Shown piece by piece: positions 36,063-44,371 of a DNA stretch of 64,000 nt. The position numbers and the translations under genes are program-made. The stretch is from Wenjunlia vitaminophila DSM 41686 (GTDB taxonomy: Bacteria > Actinomycetota > Actinomycetes > Streptomycetales > Streptomycetaceae): contig NZ_KB904656.1 of assembly GCF_000380165.1 (NCBI RefSeq), positions 45,394-109,393 on the forward strand, in the 5' to 3' direction. The notes beneath the pieces are model-generated. The model had not been told where the DNA came from. It saw only the letters and a list, made by a program, of their open reading frames with translations, and ran no database searches. The first letter of the stretch is position 1, and the number at the start of each line of letters is the position of its first letter.

Positions 36063-37469
36063 TCACCGGTACTCCGCCCGTCGCTGCCCCACGCCGCGGA
36101 CGACGGCGCCCGCCGCCAGCAGCGCCACCGCGGCCCCGCCGACGGGCAGACCGGTGTAGGCGTCGTCCGCGTCCCGCGCCGCCCGCCTGAGCTGTTTCTT
36201 CTCGAGCGCGACGGCTTCCTTCAGGCGGTCGCTGACCATGTCGAAGGACTTCCCCGTGGTCTCGGTGACCTGACGGCCCCGCTGGTCCTCGCCGCCGATC
36301 ACCAGGGCCACGGCGTCGTCGTAGTCGCCCCCGTCGTCCTTGGCCCTGGCCGCGGTGTGACGTTCCTTCCACTGGGCCAGCCCGGTCCGGGCCTGTTCCA
36401 CCGCCGTCCGGCCCCGGTCGTCGTCGGCCAGCCGCAACGCCTCGTCCAGCAGGGGGGCGGCGTCGCGGGTACCGGTGCTGAGCGAGGCCATCTCGTCCTG
36501 GTACGACCTCTCGTGGGCCTCTCCCGAGCCACGGGCGACCAGGGTCAGGTTCTCGTCACCCCGCGCCTTCAGCGCGGCGATCTGCGCCTCACTGAGCACC
36601 CCGAGGGACCGGGCGGCGTTGGCGTTGCTCTCCCGGAGGTGCTGCCGGGCCACCAGGTGCCCCACCGAGGTCCACAGCAACAGCACCACCACGCCCCCCG
36701 AAGCGGCCACCAGGCCCACGTTGAACACCCGGTTGGTGCGGCGGTACAGCCGGCGCTGGACCCACAGCAGGCCACCCAGCGCCACCACACCGCAGCCCAG
36801 GGCCAGCCACGGGAACGCCTCCGCGTCGTCGTAGTCCCTCTGCAGCCGTGCCGTCTCCACGTCGTGGAGCCTCTCCGCCGCGGGCAGCAGCTTGTCACGC
36901 ATCCGCTTCGAGGCGTGCCGCAGGTAGGCCCCGCCGAGCGGCAGGCCCTGCCGGTTGTTGGCCCGTGCCGTCTCGACCAGGCCGGTGTAGAACGGGAGTT
37001 CCCGGCTGAGCAGGGTGATCTCCCGCTCGCCGGCGCTGCCCGGGGTGGAGTTGCTGGCGGCCTTCACCAACCGGTTGGAGGCCTCCCTGATGGAGAGGTC
37101 GTACCGGTTCCGGGTGGTCCTGGGTTCCTCCCCACCGGCGAGGAACCCGCTGGCCGCGGTGGCGTCTGCGTCGGCGAGGTACCGGTAGATCTCGGCGGCG
37201 TCGGTGCTCAGCGGCTGACTGTGGTCCGTCACGTTGGTGACGGTGTCCCGGCGTTGCGACACCTGCCAGGTCACGCTGGCGCCCGACACCAGCACCAGCA
37301 GCACCAGCGCCGCGCTGATCAGGCGCAGCCGGCCGGGCTCGGTCCGGGTGGCGGCGCGGAACTCCAGCCACCACTGCCGGCCGGTCGGAACCCGCGTCGC
37401 CGCCCGCCCACCGGCCCCGGTCGAGCCGCCGGTGGCTGTCCGTCCGGTGCCCGTTGGCGTCGCAGCCAC
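36063..37469 (-). CDS. glnX: GlnX-like membrane protein with four transmembrane segments
   Basis: 468 residues, GTG start with a GGGGAGGGG site. Membrane helices lie near residues 50-70 (LISAALVLLVLVSGASVTW), 220-240 (WLALGCGVVALGGLLWV), 250-275 (VGLVAASGGVVVLLLWTSVGHLV) and 445-460 (VGGAAVALLAAGAVVRG). Two helical extracytoplasmic loops (about 75-215 and 280-440) resemble chemoreceptor-type sensor bundles. In mycobacteria GlnX couples ligand-bound GlnH to PknG across the membrane; gene order here (glnX, glnH, coiled coil, pknG) supports the same role. Confidence 0.87.
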   Translation of the reverse strand: MAATPTGTGRTATGGSTGAGGRAATRVPTGRQWWLEFRAATRTEPGRLRLISAALVLLVLVSGASVTWQVSQRRDTVTNVTDHSQPLSTDAAEIYRYLADADATAASGFLAGGEEPRTTRNRYDLSIREASNRLVKAASNSTPGSAGEREITLLSRELPFYTGLVETARANNRQGLPLGGAYLRHASKRMRDKLLPAAERLHDVETARLQRDYDDAEAFPWLALGCGVVALGGLLWVQRRLYRRTNRVFNVGLVAASGGVVVLLLWTSVGHLVARQHLRESNANAARSLGVLSEAQIAALKARGDENLTLVARGSGEAHERSYQDEMASLSTGTRDAAPLLDEALRLADDDRGRTAVEQARTGLAQWKERHTAARAKDDGGDYDDAVALVIGGEDQRGRQVTETTGKSFDMVSDRLKEAVALEKKQLRRAARDADDAYTGLPVGGAAVALLAAGAVVRGVGQRRAEYR

Positions 37470-37770
37470 TACCCCTCCCCCCAGGTGGCGATCCCCTCAG
37501 CCGACGTCGCGGCGGCGGGGACCGACATCTGTCGGCCTGTTGTCCACGTCCTGGACCCGTGTGCGCCCCCACGGTGACGAACCCGCCCCGCGAACACGGT
37601 CCCTTGACTCTTTCACGCGGCGCGTCCGTTGCTGGTTCCGCGGTGGGGACGGCACCAGCAGCTCCCCGGCCGCGGGCCGGGGTCACCAGCCGGCGGTCAC
37701 GGCCGGGGAAGTCGGGCCGGGGCAGCCCCGACGGTGCCGGCGCCTCGGTGTGGACCCTCCCCGGGGCGGA
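37470..37770. other. 301-bp intergenic region upstream of the PknG operon
   Basis: No credible gene. It lies between the stop of the secreted-protein gene and the GlnX start, both on the minus strand, and so should contain the promoter for the PknG operon unless transcription reads through. I see no clear operator. Confidence 0.3.
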
Positions 37771-38412
37771 TCAGGGTCTGCCCACCACGAACCCGCCGGA
37801 CATCCCTCCGGCGTTCCACAGGGTCGAGCCCATCTGGTGGTAGGCGTCGAAGTACGCGACCGCGCCGGGACGGGTGTCCACGGGCACCTCGACCCTCAGG
37901 TTCGCCGTCCAGGAACCGGCCGGGGTGGCACAGCGGAACCCGGTGCCGGTCCCGATCCGCTCCGGGTCGGTGAAGGAGTCGCAGTCCTGGTCGATGGAGG
38001 CGGTGAGGCCGGGCAACGGGCCGTTCGCCCACTGATGGCCGAACCTCCCCTCCTCGGTGCGGTCGAGGTAGATCCACAGGTGGCCGGGGTCCGGGGCCTC
38101 CACCCGCACGGTGATGGTGGTCCGGCTGCCCGGGGGCACCGGCTCCGCCTTGCGGGTGACCCGCACCCTCGACCGGGGCACGTCGGTGGCGCTGCGGACC
38201 GGCGTCGTCCGGGCGGCGCGCGGGTCGTCCAGGAACGTTTCCGCCACCGGTCCCGAGGAGGGCCCCGCCGGCCCGGACGTGGCCCGTGAGCCGCCGGGGA
38301 GCGCGACGAGCCCCAGTAACAGGGCGCCGGCACCGACCAGGGCACCCAGACGTGGCCGGGGTCGTTCCGCCAGTGCGGTGCGCAGCCGTCGTGCCAGGGG
38401 GAACATCCGCAT
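37771..38412 (-). CDS. Hypothetical secreted protein upstream of the PknG operon
   Basis: 213 residues. The N-terminus is basic with a hydrophobic stretch at about residues 22-40 (LGALVGAGALLLGLVALPGGSRA) that is a signal peptide or anchor. The mature part is beta-rich (SRVRVTRKAEPVPPGSRTTITVRVEAPDPGHLWIYLDRTEEGRFG) with two cysteines that could form a disulfide (DQDCDSF, FRCATPAG). The family is unknown to me. Same orientation as the PknG operon, 300 bp upstream, so any link is circumstantial. Confidence 0.7.
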   Translation of the reverse strand: MRMFPLARRLRTALAERPRPRLGALVGAGALLLGLVALPGGSRATSGPAGPSSGPVAETFLDDPRAARTTPVRSATDVPRSRVRVTRKAEPVPPGSRTTITVRVEAPDPGHLWIYLDRTEEGRFGHQWANGPLPGLTASIDQDCDSFTDPERIGTGTGFRCATPAGSWTANLRVEVPVDTRPGAVAYFDAYHQMGSTLWNAGGMSGGFVVGRP

Positions 38413-38457
38413 GATGACACCTTCCTCGTGGGTGGGGGATCGCCCGGGGAGCCGGCG

Positions 38458-38490
38458 GGGCCCGGTGCGGACCGGGCCCGGTTCCGCACC
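38458..38490 (-). promoter_or_regulatory. Two overlapping, mutually exclusive stem-loops in a leader
   Basis: GGGCCCGGT (38458-38466) pairs with ACCGGGCCC (38471-38479), 9 bp with a GCGG loop. Alternatively GGTGCGGA (38464-38471) pairs with TCCGCACC (38483-38490), 8 bp. The two folds share bases and cannot coexist. They lie 46-78 nt upstream of the secreted-protein ATG on the minus strand, a possible attenuator-like leader. GC richness makes chance pairing easy. Confidence 0.3.
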
Positions 38491-38702
38491 GGGAGCCAGG
38501 GACCCGCCACGAGCACGCAGGGACAGCCGGTTGGCGGCTCACTGCCGGACCACGGCAGCGGGAGAGGCCGGGAACGACCGGTCAGGCTCGCGCGGTAGTC
38601 GTCCTCCGGCAGCCGGCCGTGTGTGCCCCGGTCCTCTCCCCTCGCTCGCCGCGAAGGAACGTAACGCCGCCGCGACGGGTCGCGGTCGCGAATCGCGGGC
38701 CT

Positions 38703-38718
38703 TCCCCCAAACGGGGGA
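38703..38718 (-). terminator. Stem-loop downstream of the MscS gene
   Basis: TCCCCC and GGGGGA form a 6-bp stem with an AAAC loop about 100 nt past the MscS stop on the minus strand. A second short stem (GCCGCC/GGCGGC, 38804-38818) runs up to the stop codon itself. Together they probably end the MscS transcript. The 405-bp stretch 38413-38817 otherwise contains no credible gene. Confidence 0.4.
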
Positions 38719-38817
38719 TAGAGCGGTGGGACGGGCACGTCCGCGCACGGGCCGTAAGGGAGGTGGCCGGGGTGCCCCCCTCCCGGTGGCGGGTGGGGCC
38801 ACCGCCGCCGCGGGCGG

Positions 38818-39936
38818 CTACTTCTGCTGGCCGGGGCTGCCGGGGCCCTGCTGTGCCCCGGGCAGCGGGGAGGCCGCGAGCGACTGGGGCGACATGGGGT
38901 TCCCCAGCGCCGAGGGCGGGGCCACGGCGGAGGAGGGGTCGGACACGGGGGACTGGTCCTGGGCGGGGGCGACGACCGTGCCGACGATGCGGATGCCGGC
39001 CTCGTCGAACGCCCGCTTGATCCGCCAGCGCAGCTCGCGCGCCGCGGCGAGGGCCTTGCCGGGCATGGTCCTGGCCTGGACCTGGACCACCATCATGTCG
39101 CCGGTGACCGATTCCAGACCCAGCACCTGCACGGGCTCCCACAGCGTCTCGTTCCACGGCTCCTCGGAGCCCATCCGCTCGGCCGCGGTCAGGATGACCT
39201 TGCGCACCCGGTCCAGGTCCTCCTGGTAGCCCACCTGGATGTCGATCAGGGCGGTGGCCCAGCCCTGGCTCATGTTGCCGATCCGCTTGACCTCGCCGTT
39301 GCGCACGTACCAGATCTCCCCGTCGTCCCCGCGGAGCTTGGTCACCCGCAGGCCGACCTCGATCACCGTCCCGGTGGCCACTCCGGCGTCGATCACGTCT
39401 CCGACGCCGTACTGGTCCTCCAGGATCATGAAGACGCCGGAGAGGAAGTCGGTGACCAGGTTCCTGGCACCGAACCCGATCGCCACGCCGGCGACCCCCG
39501 CGCTGGCCAGCAGCGGGGCGAGGTCGATCCGCAGCACCGAGAGCACGGTGAGCGCGGCTGTGCCCAGGATGATGAAGGACGCCATGCTGCGCAGCACGGA
39601 CCCGATCGCCTCGGACCGCTGCCGCCTGCGCTCGGCGTTGACCAGCAGCCCGTCCAGCGCGCGCCCGGGCCCGGTCACGGCACCGCGGGCCATCCTGGCG
39701 ATCAGCCTGGTGATCATCCGCCGGACGACGAACCGCAGCACCAGGGCGACCACCAGGATGAAGGCGATCCTCAGCCCGGCGGCCAGCCACTCCTGCCAGT
39801 TCTCATCCACCCACTCGGCGGCGTTGGACATCGAGGTCTGCGCGTCCTCCAGCTCCCGTCCGCTCTCGGGCGGCGACGGGGAGGGGGAAGGGGAGGGGGC
39901 AACGGCGAGAAACGCGGTTCGAGCGGACCAGAACAC
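38818..39936 (-). CDS. Mechanosensitive ion channel, MscS family
   Basis: 372 residues; GTG start after GGAAGG. Hydrophobic helices lie at about residues 50-75 (WLAAGLRIAFILVVALVLRFV) and 110-150 (MASFIILGTAALTVLSVL). The MscS pore helix and beta domain follow: LLASAGVAGVAIGFGARNLVTDFLSGVFMILEDQYGVGDVIDAG, then GTVIEVGLRVTKLRGDDGEIWYVRNGEVKRIGNMSQGWA. The C-terminal 60 residues are Pro/Ser/Gln-rich and probably disordered. It releases solutes on hypo-osmotic shock. Confidence 0.93.
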   Translation of the reverse strand: MFWSARTAFLAVAPSPSPSPSPPESGRELEDAQTSMSNAAEWVDENWQEWLAAGLRIAFILVVALVLRFVVRRMITRLIARMARGAVTGPGRALDGLLVNAERRRQRSEAIGSVLRSMASFIILGTAALTVLSVLRIDLAPLLASAGVAGVAIGFGARNLVTDFLSGVFMILEDQYGVGDVIDAGVATGTVIEVGLRVTKLRGDDGEIWYVRNGEVKRIGNMSQGWATALIDIQVGYQEDLDRVRKVILTAAERMGSEEPWNETLWEPVQVLGLESVTGDMMVVQVQARTMPGKALAAARELRWRIKRAFDEAGIRIVGTVVAPAQDQSPVSDPSSAVAPPSALGNPMSPQSLAASPLPGAQQGPGSPGQQK

Positions 39937-40201
39937 AACGCATCCTTCCGATCACGGCCTCGGGCGTGTGCTGGGGGGACGAGGCCCTGCGGCGTTCCGG
40001 AGCGGCCGGTTCACCGAGTCCCACACTAACCGGACCCGCCGCTGGCCTCGGCAGGGCGTTCGAGTGGGATCGAAAGGGTGTGGCCCAAAACACTTCAGAT
40101 CCGTTACCCGGTCATGGTGGCGCCACCACCAGGGACAAGGACACACTGGAGGAGATCGTCCCGGCGCGAGCCACGCGCCGCCGGCGTTAAGGGAGGCACC
40201 T

Positions 40202-40738
40202 GTGCCGCATGTCCTTGTCCTCAACGCGTCGTACGAGCCACTGGGCGTCGTGCCGACGCGACGCGCGCTCGTCCTGGTCCTCAACAAGAAGGCCGTGTGC
40301 CTCGAGGAGTCCGGCGTACTGATGCACAGCGCGACCCGTGCCGTCCCGGCACCCAGCGTGGTCCGGCTGACCCGCTTCGTGCGGGTTCCCTTTCGTGGTC
40401 CCGTCCCGCTCACCCGGCGCGCGCTGTTCGCCCGCGACGGCGGCCGGTGCGTGTACTGCGGAGGCGTCGCCACCAGCGTCGATCACGTGATCCCGCGCAG
40501 TCGGGGGGGCGCCCACTCCTGGGACAACGTGGTGGCGGCCTGCCGCCGCTGCAACCACGTCAAGGCCGACCGCCACGTCTCCGAACTCGGCTGGCGCATG
40601 CGCCACCAACCAGCCCCGCCCAGCGGTCTGGCCTGGAGGATCATCGGCACGGGCCATAGGGACCCACGCTGGATGCCATACCTCCAACCGTATGGCGCCG
40701 AGCACGCGGTGGCCCGGATCGACGGCATATCTGCCTAG
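40202..40738 (+). CDS. HNH endonuclease family protein
   Basis: 178 residues; GTG start after GGGAGG. The N-terminal part (VLVLNASYEPLGVVPTRRALVLVLNKKAVCLEE) is the conserved domain seen in the actinobacterial and cyanobacterial HNH family, followed by a zinc-bound HNH core: CVYCGG, SVDHVIPRSRGG, WDNVVAACRRCNHVKADR. It is a single-gene unit. Cellular role unknown; the wide conservation of this subfamily argues for housekeeping rather than restriction. Confidence 0.92.
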   Translation: MPHVLVLNASYEPLGVVPTRRALVLVLNKKAVCLEESGVLMHSATRAVPAPSVVRLTRFVRVPFRGPVPLTRRALFARDGGRCVYCGGVATSVDHVIPRSRGGAHSWDNVVAACRRCNHVKADRHVSELGWRMRHQPAPPSGLAWRIIGTGHRDPRWMPYLQPYGAEHAVARIDGISA

Positions 40739-40743
40739 ATCCG

Positions 40744-40764
40744 GGCCCCTGTGTGTTCGGGGCC
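40744..40764. terminator. Stem-loop between convergent genes
   Basis: GGCCCC (40744-40749) pairs with GGGGCC (40759-40764) across a 9-nt loop, 6 nt after the HNH stop, in the gap before the convergent DUF4291 gene. Confidence 0.4.
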
Positions 40765-40889
40765 GAGCCGGCCCCCGGCCGGCGTACCGGCCCGTCGGTG
40801 CTCGCGCCGGCGGGTCCCTCCGGGTTGCCCCGGGCCGAGCCCACCGGCCCCGTACCGGCCGCCCCCGTTGGCGGTACGCCCGGTGGTCC

Positions 40890-41453
40890 TCAGAGGTCGA
40901 TGCGCAGGCGCCGTGCGATCGACTCGGACACCGGGAACACCTGTTCGGGTGGGAGTAGGCGCTGGGCCTTGGCGGCCCGGTGGGTCCTCACCAGCTCCGC
41001 GATCTTGCGGGCCTTCGGGGTGATGTCGGTGAGGTCGATGACCCACTCCTCGACGAACGCGCGGATCAATGCCCGGCTGACCCCGACCTGGATGCTGTAG
41101 TGGTTCAGCGGCGCTCCGCGCAGGGAGCGCTCGGGATCCCACTGGACGTGGACCGGGGCCCGGGCCACCGCGGCCGGGTCGGCGGTCGTCAGGACGGCAT
41201 GGGAGAGTGCCTCCTGCCAGCCCTCCCGGGTGATCCGCACCGCGAGCACACGTTCCTGGCCGGGCTTGCCGGCCCAGTTGCTGCGGTGCATCAGCCAGAG
41301 GAAGGACGGCTTGAGCCAGGTCATGCGCTGGAGCGAGAAGGGCGGCACGAACCGCTGGGCGCGCAGGGCCGGATCGGCGATCGCCGGCGGGTACGCCTGG
41401 TAGACCGTGATCGACCGGGCGTCGTACCGGGCACGGATCTGGCGCATCGGCAT
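40890..41453 (-). CDS. DUF4291 family protein
   Basis: 187 residues, full length for the family. Signature stretches: [76 protein letters not shown] and, later, [43 protein letters not shown]. The invariant Tyr, Trp, Lys and Arg residues suggest a nucleic-acid or nucleotide-binding enzyme, but no function is established as far as I know. Common in Streptomyces as a stand-alone gene. Confidence 0.85.
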   Translation of the reverse strand: MPMRQIRARYDARSITVYQAYPPAIADPALRAQRFVPPFSLQRMTWLKPSFLWLMHRSNWAGKPGQERVLAVRITREGWQEALSHAVLTTADPAAVARAPVHVQWDPERSLRGAPLNHYSIQVGVSRALIRAFVEEWVIDLTDITPKARKIAELVRTHRAAKAQRLLPPEQVFPVSESIARRLRIDL

Positions 41454-41529
41454 GACCGCACGGTGCCATCCACCAGCCGCTTCGGCGAGCGGTTTTCCCC
41501 CTGGGCTCGTTCCCCTCCCGCGCCCCGGC

Positions 41530-41689
41530 TCAGGCCATCAACTCGAACCAGACCTCCTTGGCGCGCGGCGAAGCGCCCAGCTCGCCCACCCCCCAGCGGT
41601 GGGCGAGCTGACTGACCAGGGCCAGCCCCCGACCGTGGTCCTCCGGCCCGGAGCGCACTGTGAAGTGGCCCGCGGTGCTGTCCAAAAAA
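41530..41689 (-). pseudogene. C-terminal fragment of an anti-sigma-type HATPase
   Basis: Only about 50 residues remain, FTVRSGPEDHGRGLALVSQLAHRWGVGE and then [10 protein letters not shown] to the stop. This is the end of the RsbW-like HATPases that Streptomyces encodes beside HTH/DUF397 pairs; the GRGLALV segment is the G-box. The upstream frame carries no ATPase N-box, and no start codon lies at the fragment's boundary. Part of a decayed locus with the HTH stub and DUF397 gene to the right. Confidence 0.6.
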
Positions 41690-41854
41690 GCGGCCCACGA
41701 GGGCGACGCGCAGGACGGGGCATCAGCCCTGCCAGGCCGTCCGGAGACGCCGTGATCAGCGTCGCCGTGATTGCGACGGCTGAACGCGCTGGTTGAGGCC
41801 GCCGACGAGAAGCAGTTGAACGAGACCATCGCCCGCCACGGCCGCCAAGGCGGG

Positions 41855-42414
41855 TTAGCATCCAAAGCCCCACCTGACACACAAGGCGGTGTCAGCCTGC
41901 TGTACGAGACCGAGGCGGAAGCGCGTGTACTCCTCGAAATCGGCCACCGGCTCGAAGCCCAAGCGCCTGAGCAGGACTGTGCTCTTGTCATTGCCGTGGG
42001 TGACGCCGGCGAAGATGTCGATCGCCCCGAGCTCGCGTGCCGCATGGGAGTACAGGGCGGCGCACGCGGCTGTCGCGTGACCCACACCGACACGGGACTC
42101 GCAGAGCCAGTAGCCCGTGCCGTAGCGCGGTGGGGCAACGGCGATCAGATCGACCGGCCGATCAGTTCGCTGTTCAGTCGAATCCCACAGCGTCGGCTGA
42201 GGCCGAAGACCTCGCTCAGATGTTCGCGAACCCAGGCCGGGGTGGCCTCGCTCTCCGCCCGGTAGTTGCCCAGTCGGCTCAGGCGCTCACGGTTTCGGTC
42301 CAGCAGCGCGTAGTACGCGTCTGCGTCGTCCAGCGTCAACTCACCCAGAACCAGGCCCGGGACCTGCGTCGGAACGTCCGGAACCGGGCTTTGAGGCACC
42401 GCGGATGCAGCCAC
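41855..42414 (-). pseudogene. GNAT acetyltransferase gene with a frameshift
   Basis: The first 89 codons (from 42414) read as the start of a RimJ/RimL-type acetyltransferase (VLGELTLDDADAYYALLDRNRERLSRLG) and stop after SELIGRSI. Shifting frame by one base near 42158 restores VDLIAVAPPRYGTGYWLCESRVGVGHATAACAALY and then VTHGNDKSTVLLRRLGFEPVADFEEYTRFRL, the acetyl-CoA-binding and C-terminal parts. One lost base therefore inactivates an otherwise whole gene, unless it is a sequencing error. It sits where the HATPase and HTH genes would have been. Confidence 0.65.
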
Positions 42415-42519
42415 ACACTGAACCTAGGGCATCAACGGCGATCAACCCCACTGGGCGCGGGTCCTGGGGACACCGCACTGATGTCACTTCCTGCGGACTC
42501 CGCGATTCGGCTGATCACC

Positions 42520-42589
42520 AACTGCTGTGGAAAGCGGTCGACAAACGCTGTCGCGTGATCTCATCCGTGCCATCGCACGCCAACTCTGA
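42520..42589 (+). pseudogene. C-terminal stub of an XRE-type HTH regulator
   Basis: The frame ending at TGA 42587-42589 reads TLSRDLIRAIARQL, resembling the C-terminus of the Scr1-type HTH proteins that precede DUF397 genes. It is 9 bp before the DUF397 start, the usual spacing of such pairs. A stop only about 23 codons upstream shows that the HTH itself is gone. Short match, so moderate confidence. Confidence 0.45.
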
Positions 42590-42598
42590 GAGGTACAA

Positions 42599-42790
42599 GT
42601 GAGCGAGATCCACTGGCAGAAGTCCTCGTTCTGCGGGAACGGCGGCAACTCGTGCCTGGAACTGGCCAGGGCTGCCGACGCCGTCCTCATACGGGAGAGC
42701 GAGGTCCCGGACGCCGTGCTGGCGACGAGTCCGCCGGTTCTCCGTGCGCTGCTCCTCGGGCTGAAGGCCGGCGAGTTCGACCTGGGGTGA
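42599..42790 (+). CDS. DUF397-domain protein, orphaned from its HTH partner
   Basis: 63 residues, GTG start after GAGAGGT. Typical DUF397: IHWQKSSFCGNGGNSCLELA, VLIRESEVPDAVLATSPPVLRALLLGLKAGEFD. These small proteins act with an adjacent XRE-type regulator, in a system sometimes likened to toxin-antitoxin pairs. Here only a C-terminal stub of the regulator remains upstream, so the gene may be non-functional or serve a regulator encoded elsewhere. Confidence 0.9.
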   Translation: MSEIHWQKSSFCGNGGNSCLELARAADAVLIRESEVPDAVLATSPPVLRALLLGLKAGEFDLG

Positions 42791-42791
42791 C

Positions 42792-42833
42792 CCGGTGGGG
42801 CCCGGGGCGGTCTTGTGCCCCGGTCCCCACCGG
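42792..42833. terminator. Long stem-loop between convergent genes
   Basis: 16-nt arms at 42792-42807 and 42818-42833 pair with a single mismatch around a 10-nt loop. It begins 2 nt after the DUF397 stop and faces the convergent GDPD gene, so it probably terminates both. Confidence 0.7.
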
Positions 42834-42854
42834 CCTTCCGGGAAGGGCCCCCGG

Positions 42855-44282
42855 TCACCTCCCGGCCAGGTCCAGCCGCAGGTAGTCCAGGTTGAAGTTC
42901 TGGTACGCGTCGGTGTCCATGCTGATCCGCACCCGGTGCACGCCGGCCTCGAGGTACTGCCGCACACCCGTGGGCTGCGTGGCGAACGCGCGGTGGCTGG
43001 TGGTGTTCCGCACGGGGACGGCGGTGCCGGGTTGACCGTCGTCGAAGGTGAGGCGGTAGGTGCCGGCGGGGGAGTAGGGGGAGGAGACCCGGGCGGAGAC
43101 GTCGTAGTACCCGGAGGTGTCCACCTCGACGTCGTAGGTGAGCCACTCCCCACCGCGAATCCAGCAGACCACCACGGCACCGTCCTGGTCACAGACGTCC
43201 ACGCCCTCGTCGTGCCGGGCGACGTTCTTGCCGCGGTTCTCCGGGTCGTTGTCGTGGTAGGCGACGCCCTCGCCGCCCTCGCGGAAGTCCTCGCCCTGGA
43301 TGCGCACGCTGTGCGGGGGCAGCTTCTCCTCCGCGCGGCCGGTCCGCAGCCACGACTCCAGCGTCTCGACGTTGTCGGTCTGGATCACCGAGGCACCGAA
43401 GGTGTCGATCAGTGCCCCCCAACCCCGGCGCGGGTCGATCAGGGACCGCTCGTCGGTGTGGTGGTCGGCGAGGCCGAACCACATGGAGTTGATCCAGACC
43501 CGGCCGGTGGAGCGCATCCGCTCCAGCACCTGCGGCCGGACCACCGCGTCCTCGGCGCTGTCGAAGACGACCTCGTAGGCGACCGGCTGGTCGTCCCCGA
43601 ACTCGTCGACGGAGCCGATGTTGGAGTCGGAGACGACGTGCATGTAGACGGCGTCCGGGTGCTGCTTCCGGAACGCCTGGACCTCCGCCACCGGGGCGCT
43701 GCTCTTGAACAGGCCGTTGCGGACGGTTCCGGTCTCCTTCAGGACCCGGTACATCTCCTCGCGGACGTCCCAGCCCTTGTCGAGGTTGACCAGGCCGCGG
43801 CCCCTGACGGTCCGCATGGCCTCGTCCAGCGTGGGCACGCGCTCGTCGGTCAGGTCCGCCTGGGCACCGCCGAGGCCCTCCTTGAGCCGGAGGTCCCTGA
43901 CCTGCCGCAGGGTGAGGTCCGCGACGCGACCCGTGCCGTTGGTGGTGCGGTCCACGGTCTCGTCGTGCATGAGCACCAGGTGGCCGTCCCTGGTCCTGCG
44001 GACGTCGGTCTCGACGATCTCGGCGCCGTCGTCCAGGGCGGCCTCGATGGCGGGCAGGCTGTTCTCCGGGGCCTCGCGCCACTGGCCGCGGTGAGCCGCG
44101 GTCAGGACCCTGGCGTTGGGACGGTGGTCCATCAGGTCCCGGTAGGCCCGATCGGAGCCGGGGCCCGAGGTGGACGTCGGGGACGGTGACGGCGTGGACG
44201 CGGACTCCGCGGCGACGGCGACACTCGCCGAGACGGCGAGGACGAGGCCCGCGGCGACGCTGGTGACGAGGTGCTTTCTCAC
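42855..44282 (-). CDS. Secreted glycerophosphodiester phosphodiesterase with a C-terminal carbohydrate-binding module
   Basis: 475 residues. GTG 44282 follows GGGAGG at 8 nt. A signal peptide is at 1-28 (LVTSVAAGLVLAVSASVAVAA). The GDPD TIM barrel covers about 60-330: AAHRGQWREAPENSLPAIEAALDDGAEIVETDVRRTRDGHLVLMHDETVDRTTNGTG with catalytic His and Glu/Asp. The C-terminal 130 residues (RIQGEDFREGGEGVAYHDND, GEWLTYDVEVDTSGYYDVSARVSS) are a CBM6/35-type sugar-binding domain. It would hydrolyse glycerophosphodiesters or teichoic-acid-like material outside the cell. Downstream of the GH84 gene on the same strand. Confidence 0.9.
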   Translation of the reverse strand: MRKHLVTSVAAGLVLAVSASVAVAAESASTPSPSPTSTSGPGSDRAYRDLMDHRPNARVLTAAHRGQWREAPENSLPAIEAALDDGAEIVETDVRRTRDGHLVLMHDETVDRTTNGTGRVADLTLRQVRDLRLKEGLGGAQADLTDERVPTLDEAMRTVRGRGLVNLDKGWDVREEMYRVLKETGTVRNGLFKSSAPVAEVQAFRKQHPDAVYMHVVSDSNIGSVDEFGDDQPVAYEVVFDSAEDAVVRPQVLERMRSTGRVWINSMWFGLADHHTDERSLIDPRRGWGALIDTFGASVIQTDNVETLESWLRTGRAEEKLPPHSVRIQGEDFREGGEGVAYHDNDPENRGKNVARHDEGVDVCDQDGAVVVCWIRGGEWLTYDVEVDTSGYYDVSARVSSPYSPAGTYRLTFDDGQPGTAVPVRNTTSHRAFATQPTGVRQYLEAGVHRVRISMDTDAYQNFNLDYLRLDLAGR

Positions 44283-44371
44283 AGGGGCAGCCTCCCGGCC
44301 CGGCGTGGCGAAAGCCCGTACCGGGCGTGTATGACGGCTGAACACCTGGCACGCGGTCCGGGGCGACCAGG

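Noticed and set aside
41771..42265. A 164-codon plus-strand frame across the decayed locus
   Set aside because: It is antisense to the frameshifted acetyltransferase and matches nothing I recognise.
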